Of a stretch of DNA of 64,000 nt, positions 1 to 7,637 are shown one piece after another. The DNA comes from JBAYIE01 sp041665785 (GTDB taxonomy: Bacteria > Bacteroidota > Bacteroidia > UKL13-3): contig JBAYIE010000001.1 of assembly GCA_041665785.1 (NCBI GenBank), positions 124,001 to 188,000 of the forward strand, written 5' to 3'. How positions within the stretch are numbered: the stretch's first letter is position 1; each line of letters opens with the position of its first letter. Both the position numbers and the translations under genes were made by a program. Under the pieces are notes generated by a model that ran no database searches, was not told where the DNA came from, and saw only the letters and a program-made list of their open reading frames with translations.

Positions 1-90
1 TTCTTCTCCCATCAGAAACACATCCGGATCGCGGCGCATTTCTTCGGATATGGCCTCACGCAAGGCTTCCCTGAATTGAATTGATCTCAT
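1..90 (-). CDS. pdhB: Pyruvate dehydrogenase E1 beta subunit, N-terminal 30 codons
   Basis: Only the first 30 codons are inside the window; the gene runs off the left edge. The reading frame opens at an ATG (88-90 on the minus strand) and gives MRSIQFREALREAISEEM followed by a segment ending in FLMGEE. This is the classic opening of transketolase-like E1 beta subunits, where the conserved GEE begins the thiamine-diphosphate domain. E1 beta pairs with E1 alpha to decarboxylate pyruvate and feed acetyl-CoA to the TCA cycle. A TATTTTTG promoter box lies 21 nt upstream. The alternative is a branched-chain 2-oxoacid dehydrogenase beta subunit, which opens similarly; the missing part would decide. 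Confidence 0.75.
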   Translation of the reverse strand, partial: MRSIQFREALREAISEEMRRDPDVFLMGEE

Positions 91-110
91 GTTTGAAATT
101 TAAATCGGTG

Positions 111-118
111 CAAAAATA
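111..118 (-). promoter_or_regulatory. Bacteroidota -7 box for pdhB
   Basis: The minus strand reads TATTTTTG, matching TAnnTTTG. It lies 20 nt upstream of the pdhB start codon. The -33 element was not confidently identified. Confidence 0.45.
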
Positions 119-177
119 GGAGGTTTGCACGGCTTTCAAAATTCTAATTCCGGATGAGGCAAATAGCTCTCAATCGC

Positions 178-969
178 TTAGTGGAAAAGGTTTGAGGTGA
201 GTTTGAATTTGTTTTTAATGATGGAAAAGTAATTCCGGCTCACCTCAAAAGGCTCGGTAACATTCTTCAGATACAGAATGCCGGTATCGTAAGTGCCTTT
301 TTCGATTTTTTGCACATTGTGCAGGTTTACCATGGTAGAGCGGTGGATCCGGAAAAAATCTTCCTGCGGAAGTTTGTCTTCCCAAACTTTAATTAATCCG
401 TAGGTGGTGAAGGATGTACCATCCAGCAGGGAAACCGTGGTATAGTTGCCTTTGGCTTCAATAAAGTTAATGTCTTTGATTTTAATGAACTTCATCTCGT
501 TGTTGATGTTCATCAGAATCATATTGTCTATACCCAGCCTGTTGTTGCCGGCCAGCCCTTTGTCTTCCCCTTCCGGATCGGCAACAGCTCCAACTTCGGA
601 TTCTGTTACTTTGATACGGCTCAGGGCTTTTTCCAGACGATCATAACTGATAGGCTTCAGGATGTAGTCGATGGTATTGTATTCGAATGCTTTTACTGCA
701 AATTCTGCAAAACTGGTAGTGAAAAGAATATTGATTTTCGGATTTACATATTTGATCAGATCCAACGCATTGGCACCCTGCAAATCGATATCGGTAATGA
801 GCAGATCAAATTCTTTATTGGCTTTCAGAGCCTCTTCGGCCTGGGTAAACGATGTAGCTTCCGCAATCACCTTAATGAATTCGAATTTTTTGAGAAATTC
901 TTTCAATAACTTCATCGAAACCGGATCGTCTTCAACCAATATGGTTTTTATGGCTTTTGGGTCTTTCAT
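178..969 (-). CDS. LytTR-family response regulator (first of two paralogues)
   Basis: A 263-residue two-domain regulator. Residues 8-125 form a CheY-like receiver with acidic pocket D14-D15, likely phosphoacceptor D60, conserved T85-S86 and K105-P106. Residues 150-255 form a LytTR DNA-binding domain with the family hallmark IHRSTMVNL and ending in SRNYF. A 25-residue linker rich in acidic residues and glycine joins the domains. It is a clear paralogue of the regulator at 2041-2790. LytTR regulators usually pair with a LytS-type membrane histidine kinase, but none is encoded nearby, so the signal source is unknown. It is divergent from the methyltransferase gene, with an inverted repeat between them. 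Confidence 0.92.
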   Translation of the reverse strand: MKDPKAIKTILVEDDPVSMKLLKEFLKKFEFIKVIAEATSFTQAEEALKANKEFDLLITDIDLQGANALDLIKYVNPKINILFTTSFAEFAVKAFEYNTIDYILKPISYDRLEKALSRIKVTESEVGAVADPEGEDKGLAGNNRLGIDNMILMNINNEMKFIKIKDINFIEAKGNYTTVSLLDGTSFTTYGLIKVWEDKLPQEDFFRIHRSTMVNLHNVQKIEKGTYDTGILYLKNVTEPFEVSRNYFSIIKNKFKLTSNLFH

Positions 970-990
970 TCAGCGTCGTTTTGCGTGTAA

Positions 991-1009
991 ATATACAATT
1001 TCTGTATAT
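991..1009. promoter_or_regulatory. 7-bp inverted repeat in the divergent promoter region
   Basis: ATATACA (991-997) and TGTATAT (1003-1009) form a perfect inverted repeat with a 5-nt spacer. It lies between the divergent response regulator and the methyltransferase. On the minus strand it overlaps the candidate -7 region of the regulator gene. It is an operator candidate only; no bound protein can be named. Confidence 0.35.
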
Positions 1010-1046
1010 AAAACCGCATCTTTGCCCAATAAATGAATAACCCGGC

Positions 1047-1943
1047 ATGAATACAGATACCATTCCACTTTTTACCCCCAAAAACTGGACAGAGTACTCC
1101 TTACTGGATAGTGGAAATGGAGAAAAACTCGAAAAATTCGGCGACTATATTCTTTGCCGTCCCGAGCCGCAAGCCTTGTGGGACAAAGGCTTGAGTGAAA
1201 CGGAGTGGAGGAAATTATACCATGTTCGTTTTGTTCAGAAAGGCAGTCATGCCGGAGAATGGCAAAAACAAAAAGCCTGCCCGGATCGCTGGCCCATTCA
1301 TTACAGTCACAAAGGACTGGAACTCACCTTTAATTTGTCTCTGACTTCCTTCAAACATGTCGGAATTTTTCCCGAACAGGCCATTAATTGGGATTATATA
1401 TTTAAGCAAACTGCCGCAATCAGGGGTGAACAAGCAAAAGTATTGAATCTGTTTGCCTATACCGGTGGAAGCTCGCTTGCTCCTAAAGCAGCCGGAGCCG
1501 ACGTAACCCATGTGGATTCGGTAAAGCAGGTGATTACCTGGTCGAAAGAAAATATGGAATCGAGCGGATTGAATGATATCCGATGGGTTGTAGAGGATGC
1601 TTTAAAATTTGTGAAAAGGGAAGTGAAACGCGGTAAGAAATACAACGGAATCATTCTGGATCCGCCAGCCTATGGAATTGGTGCAAACGGGGAGCGCTGG
1701 AAACTGGAAGAACAGATCAATGAAATGCTTCACGAATTAAAATCACTTTTGGCTGAACAGCATTTTATGGTATTGAATATGTATTCGCTGGGCATGAGCG
1801 CCCTCATAACCGAAAACCTCGTACGCTCGGTTTTTCAACCCAAAGGAATTCTGGAAAGTGGGGAAGTATATCTGCAATCAGGTACGGATCAGAAGTTGCC
1901 GTTGGGGATTGTGGCACGGTATGCTACTGGAAATGAAAAATGA
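1047..1943 (+). CDS. Class I SAM-dependent methyltransferase, RlmI/RlmK-like
   Basis: A 298-residue protein with a Rossmann methyltransferase core. Motif I is NLFAYTGGSS near residue 133, an acidic ribose-binding strand ends in THVDS near 160, VVEDAL lies near 185, and the catalytic-type DPPAYG motif is near 205. The NLFAYTGG plus DPPxxG pair is typical of the RlmI/RlmK/YccW class that methylates 23S rRNA, but the N-terminal PUA domain of RlmI is absent and the target cannot be assigned. A CATCTTTG box lies upstream at 1017-1024. The last codons (N-E-K-stop) fall inside a repeated REP-like element, so the C-terminus may have been rewritten by the repeat. Confidence 0.85.
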   Translation: MNTDTIPLFTPKNWTEYSLLDSGNGEKLEKFGDYILCRPEPQALWDKGLSETEWRKLYHVRFVQKGSHAGEWQKQKACPDRWPIHYSHKGLELTFNLSLTSFKHVGIFPEQAINWDYIFKQTAAIRGEQAKVLNLFAYTGGSSLAPKAAGADVTHVDSVKQVITWSKENMESSGLNDIRWVVEDALKFVKREVKRGKKYNGIILDPPAYGIGANGERWKLEEQINEMLHELKSLLAEQHFMVLNMYSLGMSALITENLVRSVFQPKGILESGEVYLQSGTDQKLPLGIVARYATGNEK

Positions 1944-1982
1944 ATAATGCCTTGTCTCGCCGTAACTTTAGCGATGGTGGGA
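1932..1982 (+). repeat. REP-like palindromic element, copy 1
   Basis: A run of ATGAAAAATGAATAATGCC leads into an imperfect palindrome, with CGCCGTAACTTTAGCGATGG at its core. It matches the element at 29681-29727 almost base for base, with one single-base gap. It straddles the stop codon of the methyltransferase. The core folds as an inverted repeat around CTTTAG. No coding potential is apparent. Confidence 0.6.
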
Positions 1983-2040
1983 AGAAAGAGTTTGGTTAGA
2001 GCGAAGTAAAATAATAGGGGAAAGTGGGGAAGGGGAAACC

Positions 2041-2790
2041 TTACATCTTATATTTTTTCTTCAGGTTGAAGAAATAATTCCGGCTGATTTCGAAGGGAGT
2101 TTTATTGTCGTTGATATACAAACGGCCGGTATCGTTGGCCCATTTCTCAATTTTGGTTACGGCAGTAAGATTAACCAGGGTGGAGCGGTGAATTTGTATA
2201 AACATATCTTCCGGCAAACGGTTTAACCAGTTGCGGATTGAATTATACGTTACACTCATTTTGCCGTTGGAAAGGTACACCTTGGTATAATTGCCAAAGG
2301 CTTCAATATGGGTGATCTCATGCACTTTTACAAAGTTGAGGCGGTTTTCGTAGTTCAGCAGGATCACATGATTGGGACCAAATTTGGTATCCACATCTTC
2401 TTCCGATGCGTCTGTAGTTTGAACGTTTTCCCATTTATTGGAGACCTTCTCTATGGCCTTGGTCAAACGGTCGAGACTGATGGGCTTCAATAAAAAATCA
2501 ACCGCATTGTGCTCAAATGCCTTGATAGCGTAATCCGAATGGGAAGTAACAAAAATGATCATGGGATCGTACTTGATCTTCGAAAGCAAATCAATACTGG
2601 TTAATCCATTGAGGTCAATATCCAGGATCAGCAGATCAGGAGTTTCCTCTTCTATAAGGTTCAGGGCGTCTTCGAAATTCGACGCTTCACCTACAACAAC
2701 TATTTTTTCGAAATTTTCAAGGAGTTTTTTCAATACGGAACGTATTGCTTCAACGTCGTCTACTAATATCGCTTTGATGGATTCCTTCAT
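2041..2790 (-). CDS. LytTR-family response regulator (second paralogue)
   Basis: I start at the ATG at 2790, giving 249 residues that open MKESIKAILVDD; a longer in-frame start at 2817 would add nine residues not expected in the family. Residues 4-120 are a receiver domain with D11-D12, phosphoacceptor D57, T82-S83 and K102-P103. Residues 140-245 are a LytTR domain with IHRSTLVNL and SRNYF. It closely resembles the 178-969 regulator, including the C-terminal PFEISRNYF segment, so the pair arose by duplication. No kinase gene is adjacent. It likely controls transcription in response to phosphorylation by a distant LytS-like kinase. Confidence 0.92.
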   Translation of the reverse strand: MKESIKAILVDDVEAIRSVLKKLLENFEKIVVVGEASNFEDALNLIEEETPDLLILDIDLNGLTSIDLLSKIKYDPMIIFVTSHSDYAIKAFEHNAVDFLLKPISLDRLTKAIEKVSNKWENVQTTDASEEDVDTKFGPNHVILLNYENRLNFVKVHEITHIEAFGNYTKVYLSNGKMSVTYNSIRNWLNRLPEDMFIQIHRSTLVNLTAVTKIEKWANDTGRLYINDNKTPFEISRNYFFNLKKKYKM

Positions 2791-3044
2791 GTTTCTTTTG
2801 GCAGTCCAAGTATACAATAATTCACAGGATAATACAAAACAGGAGAAAATCGCTTAATGTGCTTATGACCGGACCACTTCAAAAGTATCGGTATTCAAGT
2901 TCATTGCAAGCAATCCATAAAACTTAATGATTTGGTAATGTTAAGAAGGAAGAAGTGAAGAACAGATTAGGTAAAAACTATATTAACCTATTATGGGAAT
3001 TTGGAAGATAATTTGCCTTTTTAATAATATTATTTTAACCATCT

Positions 3045-3926
3045 TTAATCTCTTTTCAGATAAGTTACTTTAAAAGTAACAAATAATGGATTGTCTTTTC
3101 GTACATTGTTTTGATCGGAAGGAGATCTAACAATTCCAGATTCTGTTCCTTCAAACGTATTGGAACCCATCTTCGATATCTCACAATAAAACAGTTCAGG
3201 CTGCTGCGGATTTCTATTTTCCTTTATGAAATGCACAATATTGGAATTCTCATTATAATTAAAGTACCTTATAGTATATAACTCTTTATCGGTTGTTTCA
3301 CCCATGATCTTATTTTGTTCAGTAACATAAAACGGTGTAACAGTCCTCTTATTTGGTATATCCAATTGAACTGCACTTAGTTCCCACCGCCCTTTGAAGA
3401 ACTCAAACGCTTTTTGGTTTCGTGAATGTTTTTCTAATTGAGAAACTATTCCATTTATTCTTCCGTTTTGTTCACTTTGAAGACTTAATAATTTCGTTTT
3501 CTCATTCAGCCAATCCCTTTCCTTAGAAGTGAAATCGTTTAATTCCTTTTCTCTTGAAACATATGCTTGCAGTAATTCCCTATATTCTTCACCTGAAACA
3601 GGGGCTTCCTCTAATTCGTTAATTACTATTTTCTGTCTATCTGCTTTATTTTTGGCATGAAGTTTTAAAATCTTCTTTTCAATGTATGAAAACGCAGTAA
3701 AATAAATGATAGTCGCTACAAGCGGATAAACCAGAGTGTGAGTTGTGTCCCTAAGTAGGCAACCTATTATAGTTACTTTAAGCGAATTCAAATCAGATTG
3801 AGACTCAAAAAAAGTAACATAAAAAATTTTCCAATTTGAAATGCACCATGAAATTAGGAAAACGCTAGTTAGAGGACTATTTATCCTTTCGGAAATAGGA
3901 TGAAGGATTCGGTCTAAAAATTTCAC
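3045..3926 (-). CDS. Two-helix membrane protein with coiled coil, function unknown
   Basis: I do not recognise a named family for this 293-residue protein. The N-terminus (residues 1-15) is amphipathic, followed by two hydrophobic segments at about 17-40 and 62-85. Residues 90-170 are highly charged and predicted coiled coil (repeated E/K/L heptads), facing the cytoplasm if the first helix enters from inside. Residues 175-293 form a soluble, beta-rich region rich in aromatic residues. It lies in an AT-rich patch with a broken gene and another hypothetical, which suggests an accessory insertion. A membrane sensor or defence-type protein is possible, but nothing in the sequence proves it. Confidence 0.7.
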   Translation of the reverse strand: MKFLDRILHPISERINSPLTSVFLISWCISNWKIFYVTFFESQSDLNSLKVTIIGCLLRDTTHTLVYPLVATIIYFTAFSYIEKKILKLHAKNKADRQKIVINELEEAPVSGEEYRELLQAYVSREKELNDFTSKERDWLNEKTKLLSLQSEQNGRINGIVSQLEKHSRNQKAFEFFKGRWELSAVQLDIPNKRTVTPFYVTEQNKIMGETTDKELYTIRYFNYNENSNIVHFIKENRNPQQPELFYCEISKMGSNTFEGTESGIVRSPSDQNNVRKDNPLFVTFKVTYLKRD

Positions 3927-3993
3927 GATTTATTCTACGGTTCTAAATGCAAGATAGCGAAATTATTGAATCCAATTATGTGTACAGAATTAA

Positions 3994-4232
3994 CTATTCT
4001 GCTTTAATTATTTTTCTATCAGCATCAAAATAAAAGGTCAAAGTGCTTGTAACATAAGCTCCGAACCCATTCATAGACTGTAAGTCCCCTTTTTATCAGA
4101 CTGGGTTAAAAGTGACATTTCAAAGTAATGTTACTTTAGTTTTTGCTTTGTCGTGTAACAATGGATTAACAAATTTCTTGAGAAAAAAGGAAGAAATATG
4201 ATAATTGAGAAATGTTTGTACCTTTTCATCAT
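3994..4232 (-). pseudogene. Broken small gene for a secreted or membrane protein
   Basis: The minus strand opens with tandem ATGs (4232 and 4229) and a signal-like stretch MMKRYKHFSIIIFLPFF. After 33 codons there is one in-frame TAA. The same frame then continues for 15 codons. At the homopolymer run AAAAAGGGG (near 4092-4100) a one-base shift restores an open frame reading DLQSMNGFGAYVTSTLTFYF and ending in a natural stop at 3994. One nonsense change plus one lost base would thus explain a gene of about 79 codons. The product is not recognised. This accounts for the 333-base gap between the flanking genes. Confidence 0.4.
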
Positions 4233-4259
4233 GGTTTCAAGATTAACCGAAGCGGAAAA

Positions 4260-4793
4260 ATGAAAATAAGAACTTTATTCAACTTTGGCCTGAGTTTACT
4301 ATTTCTCCATACTAATGGTCAAAGCGTTCAGTCAGACAAAGAATTTGAATCCTCATTTAGAGAAGGGATGATAAATTCTAAAGAATTCCAAATGATTAAC
4401 CCTGAGCTTAAGATGCCTATTTGTGATTGCTTTATAAAAAAGTCAAAGGTACTATTTCCCAAATTTGTGGATTGGATTCATGATAGCTTAAAACCATATG
4501 CACCAACAATATACTCAACTTGTTTTAGAGAATTAAAGTCAAACTCATCACTAAAGAGTTTATGGAATGAAAGGTATCAGGATAGTCTGAAGGTATTTTT
4601 CTTTATTTCTGATGATCTTCAAGTATTATCTGAAGATGCTAGAAATATTTTAATTGAATACATTATAGAAGATATAAAGAATCTATTCCCTCTGGGATTG
4701 CAGATCTACGATCAGAATGAAAAATTGGTATTCTTTGAAGCAATAAATCGAAATAGTATTACAAAACTACGAAAACGGTATAAGTCAAACTAA
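4260..4793 (+). CDS. Secreted hypothetical protein
   Basis: I choose the ATG at 4260 because it directly begins a good signal peptide (MKIRTLFNFGLSLLFLHTNG, cleavage likely before Q-S-V). The upstream ATG at 4212 would bury it, and its first codons overlap the neighbouring pseudogene. The mature part is about 155 residues, mostly helical, with three cysteines (an ICDC pair and one CF). No known domain is visible. It is AT-rich, like the gene at 3045-3926, and both seem to belong to one accessory patch ending at lysS. A periplasmic or surface role is all that can be inferred. Confidence 0.65.
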   Translation: MKIRTLFNFGLSLLFLHTNGQSVQSDKEFESSFREGMINSKEFQMINPELKMPICDCFIKKSKVLFPKFVDWIHDSLKPYAPTIYSTCFRELKSNSSLKSLWNERYQDSLKVFFFISDDLQVLSEDARNILIEYIIEDIKNLFPLGLQIYDQNEKLVFFEAINRNSITKLRKRYKSN

Positions 4794-4809
4794 AATTTAA
4801 CATGAATTA

Positions 4810-6360
4810 CTAGATCGAATTTGGATGCGGCTCACCATTTTCTTCATCCTCTAACTTCTCGGGCCTCATCTGTGGAAAGAAAAGAACATCCTGTATAGAA
4901 TTTTGGTTTGTCATCACCATGCACAGGCGATCGATGCCAATACCCAATCCTGCAGTCGGAGGCATTCCGTATTCCAGTGCGCGCAGAAAATCTTCATCGA
5001 GTACCATGGCTTCGTCGTCGCCGCGTTTGCCCAATTCCAATTGTTCTTCAAATCGTGCACGCTGATCAATAGGGTCGTTTAGTTCTGAGAATGCATTGCA
5101 GATTTCTTTTCCGTTGCAAATGGCTTCAAAACGTTCCACCAATCCCGGCTTGGTGCGGTGTTTTTTTGCCAACGGACTCATCTCTACCGGATAATCGGTA
5201 ATGAATGTTGGTTGTATTAACAAAGGTTCACATTTCGATCCGAAAATTTCATCGATCAGTTTGCCTCTTCCCATAGTAGGGTCGGTACGGATTCCCAATT
5301 GCTCACAAGTTTGACGCAAAGCAGCTTCGTCCATTTCCGAAATATCAATACCGGTAAAATACTGAATGGCACCGTACATGGTATAGCGTTTCCAGGGACG
5401 TTGAAAATTGATCACATGTTCGCCTACCTGCACTTCGGTAGTTCCGTGCAATGCAAGCGCCACTTTTTCTACCATTTCTTCCACGAGGTTCATCATCCAC
5501 TCGTAGTCTTTATACGCTACATACAGTTCAATCTGTGTAAACTCCGGATTGTGAAAGCGGCTCATTCCTTCGTTGCGGAAATCTTTGGAGAATTCATACA
5601 CGCCATCGTAACCACCTACGATCAACCGCTTCAGGTAAAGTTCGTTGGCGATGCGCAGGTAAAGGGTCATGTCGAGGGTATTGTGATGGGTTTTAAACGG
5701 ACGCGCCGCAGCACCACCATACAAGGGTTGCAATACCGGTGTTTCCACTTCGAGGTAACCTTTATCGTTCAAATGTTCACGCATTACCTGCATGAGTTTG
5801 GAACGCTTGCGAAACACTTCTTTCTTCTCAGGATTTACAATGAGGTCGGCATAACGCTGACGGTACATGAATTCAGGATCGCTTACGGCATCAAATTTTT
5901 CTCCGTCTTTTTGCTTCACCACAGGAAGTGGTTTCAGGGCTTTGGCCAGCAATTGAAGCGATTCTACATGAATAGTGGTTTCGCCCATCTTGGTGGTAAA
6001 TACATAACCATTTACCCCAATGATATCGCCAATGTCGAGCAACTTTTTAAACAAAACATCGTACAACGTTTTGTCATCCGTTTTGCAGATTTCATCGCGT
6101 TTGATATACAACTGAATTTTACCGGTTGCATCCTGCAATACAGCAAAGGCGGCTTTACCCATATCACGTATACTCATAATACGCCCGGCAATGCTGATGT
6201 TTTTGAATTCGATTTTTCCGGCCGGATAATTGGTTAAGATATCATCGGCGGAGGTATTCACTTCAAACTCATTGGCTGGAAAAGCCTGAATTCCCAATTG
6301 CGTTAATTCTGCAAGTTTTTCCCTGCGTAAAAGTTCCTGTTCGCTTAAATGTGGCTGCAT
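4810..6360 (-). CDS. lysS: Lysyl-tRNA synthetase, class II
   Basis: Charges tRNA-Lys with lysine in the cytoplasm. The ATG at 6360 (MQPHLSEQELLRREKL) gives 516 residues. An N-terminal OB-fold anticodon-binding domain spans about 50-160 (IAGRIMSIRDMGKAAF). The class II core follows, with motif 2 FRNEGMSRFHNPEFTQ and motif 3 GIGIDRLCMVMT near the C-terminus. A class II catalytic set (EMSPLAKKH, FSELNDP) is intact. The length is normal for bacterial LysS. A TATTTTTG -7 box sits 18 nt upstream, and the gene is divergent from rlmN with only about 100 bp between them. Confidence 0.97.
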   Translation of the reverse strand: MQPHLSEQELLRREKLAELTQLGIQAFPANEFEVNTSADDILTNYPAGKIEFKNISIAGRIMSIRDMGKAAFAVLQDATGKIQLYIKRDEICKTDDKTLYDVLFKKLLDIGDIIGVNGYVFTTKMGETTIHVESLQLLAKALKPLPVVKQKDGEKFDAVSDPEFMYRQRYADLIVNPEKKEVFRKRSKLMQVMREHLNDKGYLEVETPVLQPLYGGAAARPFKTHHNTLDMTLYLRIANELYLKRLIVGGYDGVYEFSKDFRNEGMSRFHNPEFTQIELYVAYKDYEWMMNLVEEMVEKVALALHGTTEVQVGEHVINFQRPWKRYTMYGAIQYFTGIDISEMDEAALRQTCEQLGIRTDPTMGRGKLIDEIFGSKCEPLLIQPTFITDYPVEMSPLAKKHRTKPGLVERFEAICNGKEICNAFSELNDPIDQRARFEEQLELGKRGDDEAMVLDEDFLRALEYGMPPTAGLGIGIDRLCMVMTNQNSIQDVLFFPQMRPEKLEDEENGEPHPNSI

Positions 6361-6378
6361 AAAATAATTAAAGAGGCG

Positions 6379-6386
6379 CAAAAATA
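6379..6386 (-). promoter_or_regulatory. -7 box for lysS
   Basis: The minus strand reads TATTTTTG. Its 3' end lies 18 nt from the chosen lysS ATG, which supports that start over the longer frame. Confidence 0.5.
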
Positions 6387-6461
6387 AGGATTATGCATTC
6401 TAAGTGGGAACTATTTTTAGGTCAACAATGCGCCAATTCGCAGTATTTCAACCGATGTGCC

Positions 6462-6469
6462 TATCTTTG
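6462..6469 (+). promoter_or_regulatory. -7 box for rlmN, deciding the start codon
   Basis: TATCTTTG matches TAnnTTTG exactly. It lies inside the longest open frame but only 5 nt before an in-frame GTG at 6475. Transcription would therefore begin at or next to that GTG, making the mRNA essentially leaderless and excluding the upstream GTG at 6457. Confidence 0.5.
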
Positions 6470-6474
6470 CGGCA

Positions 6475-7536
6475 GTGACAACATCCAAAAAAGATATTCG
6501 CGAACTCACAGAGGCAGCCTTAAAAGAGATTTTTACCGCACGGGGTGATAAGCCTTTTCGGGCCCATCAGGTGTATGAATGGCTCTGGAAGAAATCCTGT
6601 ACCGATTTCGATAGGATGTCGAATTTGTCGAAAGAAACCCGCGACTGGCTGAAAGAACAATTTGTGATTCACCCATTGCTGTTGGAGGAGAAGCAGGTGA
6701 GTAAAGATAAAACCATCAAAACCAGTTTCCGACTGCACGATAGACATTTGATTGAAGGCGTATTGATTCCGGCCGACGATCGCATGACGGCCTGTGTTTC
6801 ATCACAGGTGGGTTGTAGCCTGACTTGTAAATTTTGTGCCACCGGCAAAATGGAGAGGATCAGAAACCTTACAGCCGGCGAGATTTACGATCAGGTAGTG
6901 GCTATCCGCCAACAGGCTCAACAACATTATGGAACACCACTAACCAATATTGTATATATGGGCATGGGTGAACCCTTGCTGAATTATGCCAATGTTTTAA
7001 AGTCCATTGAACACATTACTTCCGAAGAGGGATTGAATATGGCCAGCGACCGCATCACGGTATCAACAGCCGGAATCGCAAAAATGATTCATAAGCTGGC
7101 CGACGATGGTGTGAAATTCAACCTGGCATTATCCCTGCATGCTGCCAATGATACAAAGCGTAACCAAATTATGCCCATCAACGAGAGCAACAGTCTGGAA
7201 GCAGTAATGGAAGCCCTGCATTATTTTCAACAGCATGCCCGTGGAAGAATCACCTTCGAATACATTGCATTTAATCAATTCAACGATACTATCGAAGATG
7301 CCCGCGAACTGGTAGCTTTATGCCGGAAAGTTCCTGCCAAAATAAATATCATCGAGTACAATCCTATTGGCGATGGTTTGTTTGAAAAAGCCAACCCCGA
7401 ACGCATCGATCAGTTTCAACGTTATCTCGAGAAAAACAGGATTGTAGCAACGGTTCGGCGTAGTCGCGGTAAAGATATCGATGCCGCCTGCGGGCAGCTG
7501 GCCAATAAGAAGCACGAGGAAGCTTTATTGAATTAA
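6475..7536 (+). CDS. rlmN: Dual-specificity 23S rRNA/tRNA adenine C2-methyltransferase
   Basis: A radical-SAM enzyme that methylates A2503 of 23S rRNA and A37 of some tRNAs. The iron-sulfur motif CSLTCKFC is present near residue 110. Both methyl-transfer cysteines are present: the one in CVSSQVG and the one in DAACGQL near the C-terminus. I choose GTG 6475 (MTTSKKDIREL, 353 residues) because the promoter box ends at 6469. An N-terminal helical accessory domain (residues 1-90) and a TIM-barrel core are as in the family. No operon partner. Confidence 0.95.
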   Translation: MTTSKKDIRELTEAALKEIFTARGDKPFRAHQVYEWLWKKSCTDFDRMSNLSKETRDWLKEQFVIHPLLLEEKQVSKDKTIKTSFRLHDRHLIEGVLIPADDRMTACVSSQVGCSLTCKFCATGKMERIRNLTAGEIYDQVVAIRQQAQQHYGTPLTNIVYMGMGEPLLNYANVLKSIEHITSEEGLNMASDRITVSTAGIAKMIHKLADDGVKFNLALSLHAANDTKRNQIMPINESNSLEAVMEALHYFQQHARGRITFEYIAFNQFNDTIEDARELVALCRKVPAKINIIEYNPIGDGLFEKANPERIDQFQRYLEKNRIVATVRRSRGKDIDAACGQLANKKHEEALLN

Positions 7537-7609
7537 CAAAGTTCCATTCAACTGGTTTGTGATTCTAAGCATCTCAATTTTTCTGATTTGTATTTTTTTC
7601 AGTGTTGTT

Positions 7610-7617
7610 TATATTTG
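7610..7617 (+). promoter_or_regulatory. -7 box for the T9SS protein gene
   Basis: TATATTTG, 20 nt before the ATG at 7638. A TTTG lies roughly 20-25 nt further upstream and could be the -33 element. Confidence 0.45.
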
Positions 7618-7637
7618 ATTATAAACCTTTTATCGTT

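Noticed and set aside
2863..2937. A possible C-terminal coding remnant on the minus strand, ending in VVRS
   Set aside because: A 25-codon stop-free frame is expected by chance, and nothing joins it to a start or domain.
5299..6237. A long open frame (312 codons) antisense to lysS
   Set aside because: lysS is certain on the other strand, and the antisense translation shows no domain, signal or start context.
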